A stretch of 64,000 nucleotides of DNA from assembly GCA_946807835.1 (NCBI GenBank), contig OX327686.1:11222001-11286000 (forward strand), in the 5' to 3' direction. The position numbers and the translations under genes are program-made. Under the pieces are notes generated by a model. The model worked only from the letters and a program-made list of their open reading frames with translations, did not search any database and was not told where the DNA came from. The number at the start of each line of letters is the position of its first letter. Positions within the stretch are counted from its first letter, which is position 1. This stretch comes from Ailanthus altissimus. Taxonomy: Eukaryota; Streptophyta; Magnoliopsida; Sapindales; Simaroubaceae. Positions 35,195 to 47,039 of the stretch are shown here, in pieces.

Positions 35195-35512
35195 CGATTT
35201 TAACAATTGACCCATATTGTTAAACCTATGACTAGGAATCAATTTGGAGAATATACTACATAATGATATTTTTTAACACTATTTACAACTACTTACAACT
35301 ATATCACTACAATAAATATTCTCAAATCTTTGTCCTAATTTATACTAGGTTCTAACTCTTAGAAATACTAACTCTTAGTATTTATGTAAACTATATGAAA
35401 AGAACAAGATTAATACCATATAATAAAATAACAAATTATAGAAATGCATATTGTATAAATATAAATAAGATTTATACAAAATTAGAAGGACACTTGAGTA
35501 CCAACTCCAACA
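35195..35512 (-). repeat. 5' LTR of the copia remnant, truncated
   Basis: The minus-strand start TGTTGGAGTTGG at 35512 is canonical. It follows 33546-33209 closely and then ends abruptly near 35195, where pol sequence begins. Beyond 35512 the gypsy protease region starts, so this is the insertion border. Confidence 0.85.
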
Positions 35513-36340
35513 TCAACGCCTTCTTTTGGATGTGAGGATCCAATGTCTCCTTATCTTTAAGCTGCTTGGCATTTGGGTACAACACATTAATACTACAACA
35601 TTCTTCATTCTCATATGACAACTTGATCTCCTTGAAGACTTTAAATATTATGGTGTCATCTTGCACCCTTATAGTTAACTCCTCTTTTTAAACATCAAAA
35701 ACCATTCGTCCAGTGGCTAGAAAAGGTCTTCCAAGGATGATAGGGATCTTCATGGCTTCTTTCATATCCAAGTTATTGAAATCAGCAAGAAAAATGAACT
35801 TGTCCACCTTGACTAGTACATCCTTTATAACTCCTTTTGGATAGGCGAGAGATTGATCAGTAAGTAAGAGTGTGACTTTGAAAGACCTTACTTCTCTCAA
35901 TAGAGAGAGGCATAAAATTGATACTCACTCTTAGATCACACAAGGCTTTTTCAAGGTCATAATTTCCAATTGAGCACCGGGTGGTAAAACTTCTAGGATC
36001 GTTGAGCTTAGAAGGTAGTTTTTTTCTAAAGAGTGGTGCTACACAACTCTGTCAATGCTATAGGATCGTTGAGCTTAGAAGGTAGTTGTTTTCTAAAGAG
36101 TGGTGCTACACAACTCTGTCAATACTATAGTCTCATAATCCTCTAGTGTCATCTTCTTCAAAATGATGTTTTTCATGAATTTGACGTAACTAGGATTTGT
36201 TCAAACACATCTACAAAAGGAAGATTAATATGTAACTTCTTAAAAACTTCAAGAAATTTAGAAAACTATTTATCTTCTTTTGTAGCCTCTAAAGGAATGG
36301 TAAAGGTGGAGTACTTTGAATGCATAAGCTAGCTCTACAT
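35513..36340 (-). pseudogene. Ty3-gypsy gag end and aspartic protease, minus strand
   Basis: The frame at 35688-35900 reads TLLLTDQSLAYPKGVIKDVL, then VKVDKFIFLADFNNLDM and IPIILGRPFLATGR. These are the flap and ILGRPFL landmarks of Tat/Athila-type gypsy proteases; the catalytic DxG region upstream is not in frame. The following frame (35472-35666) continues toward RT. The rest of this pol is absent from the window. A 67-base tandem duplication lies at 35994-36127. Confidence 0.82.
35994..36127. repeat. 67-bp tandem duplication in the gypsy gag-protease region
   Basis: Units 35994-36060 and 36061-36127 begin TAGGATCGTTGAGC and differ at two bases. 67 is not a multiple of three, so the duplication shifts the reading frame. 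Confidence 0.94.
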
Positions 36341-36559
36341 ATTGTGATTGGTATTTTTTGCTGAATTTGCACTTTACTACACTTCAATACCAGTTTTTGC
36401 ACTTTCCTTTGTTGAATTTCTACATTTTTTTGCACTTTTGCACTTTTTCTAGAGGTGATGAAAAGGAGAAATATAGAGGGATAATTTCATATAGACGACC
36501 AACTTTAAAGACTATCCTAAGTGTTCGATCTATCTTTAGAACCTATATATAACACTTAG

Positions 36560-37840
36560 AGGCAGTAAATAAGACGTTAAGACTAAGTTCACATAGTTGA
36601 TAGACATATAAAAGATTTCAAAAAGTATTAGATGATGAGAGATGGGAACAAGACACTTGATTAACATGACTAACATTAATGAAAGATCTATTAGCAGTTT
36701 GAATAGAGGGTAAATATGAAGTAAGAGATTTAGAATAGAAAATAGTATGATCAAAGATCATATGATTACAACATGCAAAATCAAAATACTAAGAATTACT
36801 GGAAGAACAAAGAAAGTAGCAATAAAAATTTTACCAGAGTTTGATAAAATTTGGCAAAGTAAATATTCAAAATCACTGCTAAATTGAAAAAGGAACTGGC
36901 ACTATCTTGGGCAATAGTAACTGCAGAGAGTGATGAAGGCCTTGTAGAAGTAGCACCTTGAGACTGTTTATTTTTATTGGGACAGCCTTTCTAATAATGA
37001 CTGTGTACAAGCTTGTGATATTTTTTGTACTTACGTGTCGAGCCATTCAAAACTACATGACTAGGGAATTGGCAATAAAGACACATTACGGTCTTAGTGG
37101 AGATTTGTACTAAAGAGAAGCAAGGACTATATATGTGCAAACTGGCTGGAGAGTAGAAAACCTTGTCTCTTCATAGATAAGAGCATCAATAGTTTGATCT
37201 AAAGAAAGTAGAGGCCTTTAATGAAGCAGAAAGGCATGAGTAAGCTCAAATTTATCTTACATAGCCATAAAGAACTAAATCATACATTGATGATCTCAAT
37301 AGACAATGAAAGCTTGGGCATCATCAATATTCTTCTAAATTATAAGCTTTGGCATCGTCATTATTCTTCTAAATTGATTCTGAAATAGCCAACTGATCCC
37401 AAATAAACTGCAACTAAGAATAGAAATTAGTGATGGGTTGTCCAAGTTCTTCTCATAATTGATGCATTTTTGCAGTAATTAATACTAATGAGAGAGATCT
37501 ATGGCGATGTAATTGTGTGTAAGGAAATCCTATAGTGATTTGGCAGTATCAAACCATCCATAGTGAAGACTGATGGATGGAGTAGAGTTATTCTAAAACC
37601 ATGTAATGATCTGGTATTTTTTTGTTATCCCAATCTTTTAGTCTATTAATAAAGGCCTCTAGACTCTCATTACTGTGTTGTTTGGGCAAAGTAGCATCAC
37701 CAGTAGTGTAGCGCCAAAGTTCCCTACCTTTAAGAAAGTTGCACATATCTTGTACCCACAAGATATAATTATATCCATCAAGAATAATATGAATAGGTTG
37801 GGAGACATTGACTTATCCATCAAAAAATACAATTTTGACC
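36560..37840 (-). pseudogene. Copia gag of Retrofit type, minus strand, broken
   Basis: Minus-strand fragments read QPIHIILDGYNYILWVQDM and CNFLKGRELWRYTTGDATLP near 37700-37830, then LEAFINRLKDWDNKKIPDHY. This is the opening of Retrofit-like gag proteins (LDGxNYxxWxxxMxxFLxGRxLW, then WDxKxxxI). The remainder to 36560 is only faintly recognisable because of stops and shifts. No protease, integrase or RT of this element is present in the window. Confidence 0.75.
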
Positions 37841-38273
37841 CCTTAACTTTTAAAAATTAGAAGTTTGCCTCTATATTTTTTATATTTTCTATTTGACTCC
37901 TAAACTTTAAATTTTATAAGTGAATCGACATGATTTCAATGCTGTTGGAATCACTAGTCGATTTTAAGTGCAACGAGCTAGGCAGTGCACGTTTACTCAC
38001 TGAAAAAGGTCAAAATCTAAGTTAGGCAGAAATGGCAGCAATAAGGTTTGACTGGTGTGTGTGTGCACTTTTCAAGCATTTAATCAATGTGATTTTGATG
38101 GAGTTGGAATGGCTAGCAGTGTCTAAACATCCTAGCTAGGCAATGTCAATCATGGCAAAACTCCAACAAACTTTTGAAGAAACTCCGGTGAACTTTCGAC
38201 AAGTTCTTGAAAAAACTCCTGACAAGTTTCAGCTAAATAACAAGATAGTGAAGGAACTAAAACTCTGATACCA
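37841..38273 (-). other. Leader and primer-binding site of the Retrofit-like element
   Basis: The minus strand at 38273-38261 reads TGGTATCAGAGTT, an initiator tRNA-Met primer site directly adjoining the LTR end at 38274. Between it and gag, the text at 37830-37920 (CAATTTTGACCCCTTAACTT) resembles one end of a small MITE, but I cannot locate the other end. Confidence 0.75.
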
Positions 38274-38445
38274 TGTGAAAAATATTAAAGTGTGTATATT
38301 TCAATGTGAGAATAGTGTACAAAGAGAGCCTTTATATAAAATTTAGACTGATACAAAATAGGAAAGCTAAAATAGATAAAAAGAAAGAAAATGCATGTAT
38401 ATTAATGACAATATAAACAAGGTAAATTACGTACAAGCTGAAAAG
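38274..38445 (-). repeat. Partial 5' LTR of the Retrofit-like element
   Basis: It begins TGTGAAAAATATTAAAG on the plus strand, giving a minus-strand LTR end of TTTCACA before the primer site. CCTTTATATAAA at 38329-38340 is a minus-strand TATA box. The LTR is interrupted at 38446 by the solo LTR and its continuation beyond 40603 is not certain. Confidence 0.75.
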
Positions 38446-40603
38446 TGACTATTAAAACATGAGTGCATGCATGTGGTATGTGTGTGTTTATCATTCAAAT
38501 ATATGCATCTCATACATATATATACTGCGAAAGTCAAAAATTAAACAATGAACCTAATTAGTACATACTAATCTAATTAAATACAAATTGAGAATATAAC
38601 CCTTGAAGCCTTTAGATTATATTTGTTACTAGAGTCCGCCTGAAGTGTAGTCCATTGATAGTTCTACCAACCAACGGGGTGGGCTTAATTATCTAGAACA
38701 ATTCTAAATTCAACAACTAGTTTAACTCTTTAAACCAATCCTAAGATAAACTCTTTATCTTGGATTTATGTTTTTTTTTTATCTTTAGTTCAATACTTGA
38801 ACAATAAACAATTAACTTGTTTTAATGGTAGCTAGGCTTATGGAAGAACAAGATGAATGAACGAATGTAACTCTTGCATTTCAAAGTTCAAGAAACAATT
38901 TCTCTGCTCTTGCTCTCCAAAGTGGCCGGCCACACTAATAACACTTAGCATTTAATTTTGTTTCATTTTGCTTATTAAACAAATGCATTTCATTTAACTA
39001 ACATTTGCATTTCATTTCACTTTAATTTGCATTTATATTTAACTTAACCCAACTCAAGTTAACATTTAATTCTAGTTAGGTTAGGTTTAACTTAACTCTT
39101 AAGTTTAGTAAATATCTTACTAACTTAACCCTTGTTAACTAACTTAACTTTGGTTAGGTTAACTATTACTTAACTATTAAATAAAGTTAATATCTAATTA
39201 ACTTAACTATATGGTTAAGTTTTAATCATAGTTAAGTTAAATTATTTATTTAACTATTAAATAAATAAATATTTTAATTATTTAACATTTAAATAATCAA
39301 TTAAATAAAATTACCCTTAAGCCCTTTCTTAACTTAAAGTGAATTCCACTAAACCATACACTTAAGTCAACTTAATTATAGTAGTTTGTTCGATTTTACT
39401 GGATTGAACTATTCACTCTAGTATACCATTCCAATGCACAACAGGTACACTTTATATTGCAGGACTCTTTAAGTCCACGCCCAATTCATCAAATGAAACT
39501 ATTTCATGAGTTCGTGATCGATGCCCTATGCACATGTCACAGATATTACAAGTCAGCGCATTAGACCATGCAAGTTGCGGTCAGAATGCATACGTATAAT
39601 CCTTCCGTCAATTATACCCTGGATGTACATAGATATGGATCTGCATTGTCAAATCCCTATGAGCTCATCCGTGAACTTATCTCCATATTTGTATCTTGAT
39701 GAACAATATACGCAAACCATTTGTTATATTGTTCAACCTAGTAGGAAATTCTTTTTCTAGGTGTATTACTTATGGCCATAAGACTTTATGAGATATAATC
39801 TCAAAGCATTGGATATACAACCTACATATGTGAGATTAAATATCCCTTATCTACGCACACCAAACTCCGTGAGCATCGGACCATACCCGGTGACACGTAT
39901 CGGTCAGACCATAAAGTGTCTCTGACATCTGTAGAACCAAAGTATGGTGCATCACTCACAAGCCCACCAAGGCACTCAGGTCAAAAGACCACAAATACTA
40001 CTCAACTCAAGATGACTTACCATTAACGGTTTCATAGGATGACTATTATGGTCCTCGTGAGTCTGCTCAGTATCTAGTCTTAACTGAATACCTACATGCC
40101 TATACAAGATTCCAATAAGCTCATGGTCAACTAAGAACAATCATCTATATCCTACAGATATAGACATACACTGATCTATATAAAATGGATTCACTAATAG
40201 ACCTGTATTGGTAAAAATATATCAAGAATATAGTGTTTAAAAACATACTTACATAATGACATTTTCTAGCACCTACTGCAACTCTTTGCAACCATGTCAT
40301 GACTAGTATACTCTCAAGTCTTTGTCCTATTACAGACAAAGCTCTAACTCTTTAGATTTTGCTGACTCTTATAACGTGCTAACTATTAGCATTATAACTC
40401 TCAGCGTTGCTAACTCTTAGCCCTAGTCTAAATTCTCTTAGACCAAATTTGTACTCCTTCAGATCATACAATGTCTGTAGCATTACAAGCATTAATACCA
40501 TTTAATAAAGATTATTATCAATTTAATAAAGTATGCATTATATAAATATTATAAAATAAATATTCATACAAACAAGGATGACACGTAAGCACAAACCTTA
40601 ACA
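38446..40603 (-). mobile_element. Solo LTR of the long-LTR copia family, minus strand
   Basis: It aligns as reverse complement with the LTRs at 42288-44387 and 49618-51923: TGTGCTTACGTGTCATC near the right end, CCAAACTCCGTGAGCATC, CACTCACAAGCCCACCA, and ATTTGAATGATAAACACA near the left end. Borders are TGACTATTAAAAC and CCTTAACA. No internal element sequence adjoins either end. Flanking five-base words (AAAAG and TAAGT) do not form a convincing duplication. A 350-base stretch around 39000-39340 is rich in TTAACTTAAC words. Confidence 0.8.
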
Positions 40604-41520
40604 TAAGTCATGTATCATCCCCTCTTCCATTGAAGAAAGAAAAAAAATAAAAATAAAATAAAATAAAGATATAGTGATCGTGCCGTAAGACCTTTTCATT
40701 TCTACTTGACGTTATTTTCTTCGATGTTTTTTACATTACATAAGGTAGCTTGTTTACTTAGTGCTTGCGCTAAGGATCTAATCAGAGTAAAATTGAATAT
40801 GAAAATTAAAAATAAAATAAAAAACCTTTTCCTTATTAGCGGGTAAGAGGAAATATTTAATTTGTATCTTTAATAAATCTATTGACAAAAAATAATTACT
40901 AGCAATTAAATTTGACTATATATCGATATAAGTCTCAAATATTTGAAAACATTTCATTAATAGCCTTTAATTTTATTCAATTTTTTTTAACCACAAAGTA
41001 GCAAGATAATCTTTATTAGACAAATTAATGCTAAATAAACATAATTGCCTTTGTTGATAAATAAAATTTTTGAAAACAAAAACATAAAATCGGCTCAAAA
41101 TTACCGTAAATCCATCTCAAAAAAATGCAGTTCGATATTTTGAATAACTAGATTTGACGTTTTAAATCATTTATAAAGATAAATCATTTTTTATTATCAT
41201 ATAATGTATATTTACCATGTACATAAGTCAAAATAGGTGATATTTTTTTGAAGTTGTGCTAATTTACAAAATGTATTAGTATCAAAATATAGTCCTCGTA
41301 TAATGTGGCAAAGTTTTAGAGAGAAATAAGGTGAATGGAAGAAAAAATCTATGAAATCTAGAAAACTGAGTTCGATCTGAAAAACCTAAATCTCTTGAAA
41401 CAATATGAGCGACCATTTTAGTGCATGAGAATGGTTGCACCATGATAGTTTCACACGTTTTTTTCGATTAGTTTTTTTTTCAATTTAAATGGCTTTTTGA
41501 TATATTTTATTTTAGGTCTC
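40604..41520. other. AT-rich DNA before the MULE pseudogene
   Basis: No gene is recognised. A TTTTATTTTAG acceptor-like sequence lies at 41504-41514, just before the MULE reading frame, so the end of this region may be a 5' intron or leader of the MULE gene. Confidence 0.45.
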
Positions 41521-42287
41521 ATGAAGTATGAGTTAATCATTATTTATTTTGGGAAAAGGTAGGAGAGCTCTAATAACGAGGACAAGAAATATGTTGGGTA
41601 TAGAAACTTCGATATTTTAGTTTTGAATGATGTGAATTATGAAGATCTTTTAAATATTGTGTATTGTATAATTTGAGATGATAATATAGAGGATAATGTA
41701 ACTCTAAAAATTTTTATTGATGCAGCGAGGTTTAAGTTTAGACCAATTGAGATTGGAAACTATAATGATATCCAATTCTTTTTAGGGGCCAATAGAAAAT
41801 TGTATTGTCCTCTATATATAATAGTGAATTCTAGAGCTTCCATATGTGAAAAGAATGTACAGGTGACCATTCAAAATCAACTACCTTGTCATAATCACTT
41901 CATGTCGATAAACTATAACAATTAAGCTACATAAGCCCAAAATACAAACTGTTGTAGTTCCCACAAATATAATAGATCACTATCATTATTCTCCTAAATT
42001 GTTCAACGAAGACTTATCTTATATGCATTACGATAGTCTAGCAAATGGCAATGTTAATGGTCTTGAAAATGTTAATAAAGTAAAAGAATGCGACGGTCTA
42101 GATGATTTACTAAAATGCAGACATTGTTATATTTTAAATAGCTCTCTCAATATTGAAGATAAAAAAGGTGATGATTGTGAAGCTAAAACTCCTTTTGTAT
42201 TTATTCCTCTAATACCACTATCTAACTTGATCATATCTGATAAAGTTTTATGTATTAGAGTTGGGGATGAATTTGTGAAGAAGTTAT
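41521..42287 (+). pseudogene. MULE (MuDR-like) transposase, N-terminal piece
   Basis: From ATG 41521 the plus strand reads MKYELIIYFGKR, then NNEDKKYVGYRNFDILVL, DVNYEDLLNIVY, then IEIGNYNDIQFFLGA and later NEDLSYMHYDS and CIRVGDEFVKKLL. This is the N-terminal, MuDR-type region of Mutator-like transposases (GGxW..YVGG, YxxLxxxVY, DVxFFL). Stops occur early (codon 13 and after YCII). It stops at 42287, where a solo LTR is inserted, and continues at 44388. Confidence 0.8.
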
Positions 42288-44387
42288 TGTTGGGGTCGGT
42301 GCTTACGTGTCATCTCTGAATGTACATATACTCGTGTATTTATACAAATGTACATTCTCATTAAATCGCTAATACCCATTAATATGGTATCACGCAATGT
42401 AATGTTACAGACATTGTACGATCTGAAGGAATTCATATCAGATCTAAAGGAGTTTAAATAATGGCTCATAATTAGCCACGCTGAGAGATATAAATGCTAA
42501 ATATTAGCACAGCTAAGTGTTAACTGGTTATAATACTCAGGGAAGATCCAAGAGTTGGAGCCTTATCTGTAATGAGACATAGACTTGCGAATATACCAGT
42601 AACTGTATAGTTGCAAGAGTTGCAAGAGTTGCAATCGGATGCTAGAAAATGCTAGTTACGCACGTATGTTCTCGAATAATTATCCATGATCTATTTTTAC
42701 CGATGCGGGTCTGTTGGTGGATAACTTTTATAGATTGAACAGCATATGTCGTACCTATAGGGTATAGATGGTCGTTCCTAGCCGTCTATGAGCTTGAAGC
42801 TCATATTGACATATGGATATCCAGTTAGGACTAGATATGGGACAGACTCACGAGGGCCTCCGATAGACACCCTATATAAGCCATCAACGGAAAATCCTCT
42901 CGAGTGGAGTAGTATATGCGGTTCTTTGACCTGAGTATCACGGTGGGCTTGTAAGTGATCCACTATACTTTGATTCCACGCATGTTACAGACCTTTCATG
43001 GTGTGACCGCTGAGTGTTACTAGGTATAGTCCTATGCTTATGGAGTTCAATGTATACAGATATAGGATCCGTCAACTAGTATATGGAGTTTAATATCCAG
43101 ATGCTTTGAGACTGTATCTCGAAAAGTCTTGTGGCCACAAGCATAAATCCTAAGAAAGAGTTCCGCCAGGGTAGAACAATATGGCAAAGGAGTTTACACA
43201 TATTATTCAGTGAGATACAAGTCTAGAGATAGGACGTGGATGAGCACTAGGGGATTTGACGGTGATAATCTATATCCCTGTACATTTAGGATATTATGAC
43301 GGAAGGACTATACATATGCGTTGTAACCTCAACTTGCATGGTTCAACACGCTAATTTGTATATCTGTGACATGTGCATGGGGCATTACTCACGAACTCAT
43401 GGAATAGTTCCATTTGATGAATCGAGCGTAAGACTTAGGAAGTCCCGCGATATGGAGTGTACTCGTTGTGCATTGGGGCAGCGTGCTAAATTAAAGTGTT
43501 TAATCTAGCAATATTCAGCACTACCACGGGAATACGTGCGTGTCTGTATTTAAGTGTTAAATATAATAATTAGTTAATAATTATTATTTAATAATTATAT
43601 TATGACACGTCACGTATTGTGGACCCTCAGTTGAATTTACCCAAGTGTAAAATTTGGTGGGACCTATTAGGGGGTATGCTTGGTAACTATTTATAAGAAA
43701 AAAAATGATCATTACATATTTTGATTATCTAATGATTAAATAATCAAAATATCTCTCTTATTATATTATATAATATAATATTTTATTTTGGTGCCAAATA
43801 GTTGGCATCCATTAAGTATTATTTTATTATTATATAATATAATATATTATATTATTATTTTATTATATATATATATAAAGAGAGAGAGATGTGAAATTGT
43901 AAAAGTTGTTGGTGTGTGCCCGTGAGAAAGAGAGAAAAGAAAGAAGAAGAAGAAGAAAAAAGAGAAAAATGAAATTGTTTCATTTTTTTCTATGGTTCTA
44001 ATTGGAGTAATTATTAATTGTTTTAAACTCTCCATTTCTTATCCTTTTAGAGAAACGGATGAAAACACATACCTGGTCATTATGGGATTAAAAGTTAATC
44101 CCATGCTGGATATAAGGCTACTGTTCTAGCTCACCAAGCCTACCGTGTTGATAACTAAAACTGCTCACGAGTTGGTCTCTATGCAGACTCCGGGGAATTA
44201 TATGTATAATGTTACACGTTGAAGTGAGTTCTCTATACTACTAATATATTAATGTGATTAATATATTTTATTTATTGTGTTTATTGTAAATTTACGCTTC
44301 CGCCGCGTTAAATATGTATATGATACGTATTTTAGGCAATTGACACAATTGCACTTGCATACACCTACATATATTAGATCCCCGACA
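42288..44387 (+). mobile_element. Solo LTR of the long-LTR copia family, plus strand
   Basis: Matching ends TGTTGGGG and CCCCGACA bound 2100 bases. It contains ACTCACGAACTCATGG and TAGTTGCAAGAGTTGCAAGA, and near the end an AT microsatellite (43840-43880) and GCTTCCGCCGCGTTA. MULE coding sequence stands on both sides, so this is a solo LTR without internal element DNA. The five-base flanks GTTAT and ATTGT differ by two transitions, compatible with a decayed target-site duplication. Confidence 0.85.
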
Positions 44388-44602
44388 ATTGTATAATAGC
44401 AAAAATGAATTTCATCAAACTATTAATGTAAAAGCACTTAATGGTAATTAGAGCTTTAAAGTCTAAAGGTCTATAAAAATTATTTTGATACAAAATGTGA
44501 TTATGAGATATGCAATAAGTGATTACATGTAGTGTCAAATGATGCAAATAAGCATTTTATCATACGTAGAATTAATGCAAATTACACATGTTAGTTGGAC
44601 CA
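44388..44602 (+). pseudogene. MULE transposase, second piece
   Basis: The plus strand reads FDTKCDYEICNK, a stop, LHVVSNDANKHFIIRRINAN and YTC followed by a stop and LD. It follows the MULE pattern of C-x4-C, then L/FxIRxxxxxHTCxLD. The next expected block continues only after 61290, past the large gypsy insertion. Confidence 0.8.
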
Positions 44603-45310
44603 TGATGAAAACATTAAAATACATATTTATTAAGAGATTTAGTTACCATTTAACATTTAGAATGCCATTAATTTTAGAAATTTGTATTTTTAAACTTGAA
44701 ATAAAGTGTGATCCTTAAATTGTGATTAATAAATGTTATTTGTATAGGTTTAGAAAAATAGATATAACTCCCAATGTAGAAATTGAAATGAATAAATTCT
44801 TAAACTTTGAGTTGCTTGACTTAATTTTACACAAACTTGAAGAACAGTCAAAATGCCAAATCCAACATTTAACGGGATACAACGGAACTGGATTATAACT
44901 TCTACTCAGCTTGACCCATCCTCTGTATTTAGACTATATTTCACACAATATCTATCCAATTAGTATAATTTTTAAAGCTAGGAAATAATAAGTCAATTAT
45001 CTACAACTCTTCTGTTAACATCAAAGTCCAATACAGTCATTATCATAGTCTAAATTGGATTACAAATTGATAAAAGAATTGTTGATTGAAATCTGACGTG
45101 GCTTGGAACTTTTGACCATATCTCATAGAACACTAATCGAAATTACATGAACTTGATGAATACGGAAAGAAGAGACAAAATTCTACAACTTTCTTGTTGA
45201 CCAAAAAGGCTACATCAATCTTCTCTATTGTCAAAAATGTGTTGTAATTAGGTGAATATGTTGGTGATCGAAAATGGTGTTTATTAAAGTCACACTAAAA
45301 ATGGTGTTTA
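44603..45310 (+). repeat. 5' LTR of the large gypsy element, truncated
   Basis: It matches 54662-54726 plus 59858-60490, for example TAGAAAAATAGAYATAACTC and GAAGAACAGTCAAAATGCCA. Similarity ends near 45310 where the inverted gag region begins; the distal half of the LTR and the primer site are missing. Confidence 0.85.
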
Positions 45311-45339
45311 TTCACCCTTGTAATATGTCCTCTAAAGGA

Positions 45340-46600
45340 CTCCAAGTTTATCGTGTATTATATTGAGGTGCAACATAAGACTTGGGTGCTTGTTGTTCTT
45401 GTTTCCATTGATTATTGGCTTATTGGTCAGATTTTTAACTTAAGTTTGGGTAATTTCTCCAGCCAGAATTATAAGTTTCGGAGTAGGGTGAATAAGACTT
45501 CTTATTCATCCCTAGGGCATTATATTGTTCCTCATTTATCACTCTCATCTCACTATAAGTGGGACATTCCTGAGCTAAGTGTTCTGCCCCTCCATAGACA
45601 AAATAAACATTATGTAATTCAATCTTAGCAATTGTGTGAGTGACCTTTCTATCTTTGGTTTTTAAGTCCTTTAATTCCCTAGTTAAAACCTCTAACTAGG
45701 CTTTAAGGTTATCCTCTTCCCTAAGATGGAAAACTCCACTAGGTCATGACCTATTTGTACTTTCAATAATGCTAGGTCTAGTCTATGTATGGGTTTTCTC
45801 GGCTAAGTCATTAAAGAATTCTATGGCTTCCTCATGATCTTGTGAAGAAACTCCCCATTACACATCATCTCAACAAATTGGCATTATCTAATTGTGAGCC
45901 CCTCATAGAAATAACTAACTAAGTGCCAACTTTTATACCCTTAATAAAGGTACAGATTTAACAACTCTTTAAACCTTTCATAGGCTTGATATAAGGTTTC
46001 ACTGTCTTTTTAGGAGAATGAAAAAATTTATCTTTTTAGGCCATTATTTTTGTATTGTGGGAAGTATTTATTGAAAAATACTTGGGTGCCCAAGTTCCTA
46101 TAGACCTCGCCCTCAAAGAATATAACTAACTTTTTACTTTGTTTTTAAGAGAAAAAAGGGAAAAATTTAAGTCCAATAGTGTCTATAGTTTTGGGCTTAA
46201 ATGTTTCCCTTTTTTCTCTTTAAAACAAAGTAAAAAGTTAGTGTCTATAGCTTTGGGTTGGCTATGGAAGGTGGTTACTAACTCTTCAAAATTTCTAACA
46301 TGTACATAAGGATTTTCACTATCTAGACCGTGAAAAGTGGGTAGAAGTTGTATCATTCCAGGTTTAAAATTCAAATATAGTGTGTTAAGTGGAAATATAA
46401 TGCATAATGGCATGGCTATACAAGTGGGATATAAGTAATCTTTTAGAGTCTTAATGGGGTTATCCTCGTGTTGGCTTACTGTGTTAGAATTATAAGATGA
46501 ACTAAATGGTGAATTCTCTTCTTTTACAAATTGTGATGGTGGCTCTAGTTCTATTTCTCTTACAAATCTTCCTCGTTTATCTCCAAGTCAATGCACATAT
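45340..46600 (-). pseudogene. Gypsy gag, inverted relative to pol
   Basis: On the minus strand the frame 46183-46413 reads LNFKPGMIQLLPTFHGLDSE, then NPYVHVRNFEELVTTFHS, the typical opening of Tat/Athila gag. Further on come WGVSSQDHEEAIEFFNDLAE, a Leu/Lys-rich coil near 45680-45730, AQECPTYSEMR and PYSETYNSGWRNYPNLS, which are the late gag landmarks. There are many stops. The quasi-palindrome at 46127-46240 lies in it. In an intact element gag would be on the same strand as pol. Confidence 0.85.
46127..46240. repeat. 48-bp quasi-palindrome in gag
   Basis: Arms 46127-46174 and 46193-46240 are reverse complements with three mismatches, separated by an 18-base loop. The left arm begins TAACTTTTTACTTTG. 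The loop contains GTGTCTATAG, and the same word directly follows the right arm at 46241-46250. Confidence 0.93.
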
Positions 46601-46679
46601 CTTAACAAATTTTTTTCTTTTTTTTTCAAATGAAACTCTTAAGGAAAAATTAAGACATGAATAAAAGAATATAAAATAA

Positions 46680-47020
46680 GTTAGGTAGTAAGACCAACCA
46701 TGAAATATAAATAAAACATAAAAAGAAATTAAAAAGAGCTAAGTGGTAAAACCAACCATGAAAAATGAATTAAATACAACAAATGAACAATAAGAAAATA
46801 AGCTAAGCTAGGTAGTAAAACCAACCATAATAAATAAAGGAAGAAAATAAAAAGAACTAGGTGGTAGAACCAACAGTGAAAAATAAATAAAATATAAAAA
46901 GTGAATAAAATAAAATAATCTAAGTTAGGTGGTAATACTAACCATGAAAAATTAAATAAAAATACAAAAAGATAGCAAAATAAATTAAGTAATAGAACTA
47001 ACCATAAAAAAGAAAATAAA
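46680..47020 (-). repeat. Leader minisatellite, six units of 50-69 bp
   Basis: The core TAGGTRGTAAAACCAACC (plus-strand reading) starts near 46681, 46740, 46809, 46859, 46926 and 46986, each followed by an A-rich spacer. On the minus strand the array lies upstream of gag, where related gypsy elements have their leader, so it belongs with the inverted gag segment. Confidence 0.88.
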
Positions 47021-47039
47021 TTACAATAAAAGAGAGAAA

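Larger units (their letters stand above)
32680..35512 (-). mobile_element. Copia remnant with long LTRs, minus strand
   Basis: Two partial LTR copies (32680-33546 and 35195-35512) share ACAATTRACCCATATTGTTAAACC, split as ACAATTRACCCA and TATTGTTAAACC, plus the terminal CCAACTCCAA. RT and RNase H lie between them in minus-strand order. The 5' LTR is cut after about 315 bases and joins directly to mid-pol, so gag, protease and integrase are deleted. The same LTR family recurs at 38446, 42288 and 49618. Confidence 0.85.

Noticed and set aside
37830..37920. CAATTTTGACCCCTTAACTT as one end of a MITE
   Set aside because: Only one end is visible and no target-site duplication could be paired with it.
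39050..39340. TTAGGTTAGG and TTAACTTAAC words as telomere-like repeat
   Set aside because: They are not the plant TTTAGGG unit and have no regular period; they form a simple-sequence part of the long LTR.
42600..42660. Repeated GAGTTGCAA as a regulatory array
   Set aside because: Only three short copies, inside an LTR, and the related LTR at 49618 has fewer, so slippage is enough to explain it.
44388..44400. ATTGTATAATAGC after the solo LTR as a primer-binding site
   Set aside because: It resembles TGGTATCAGAGC only with several changes, and MULE coding sequence resumes within about 70 bases, so no retroelement interior follows.
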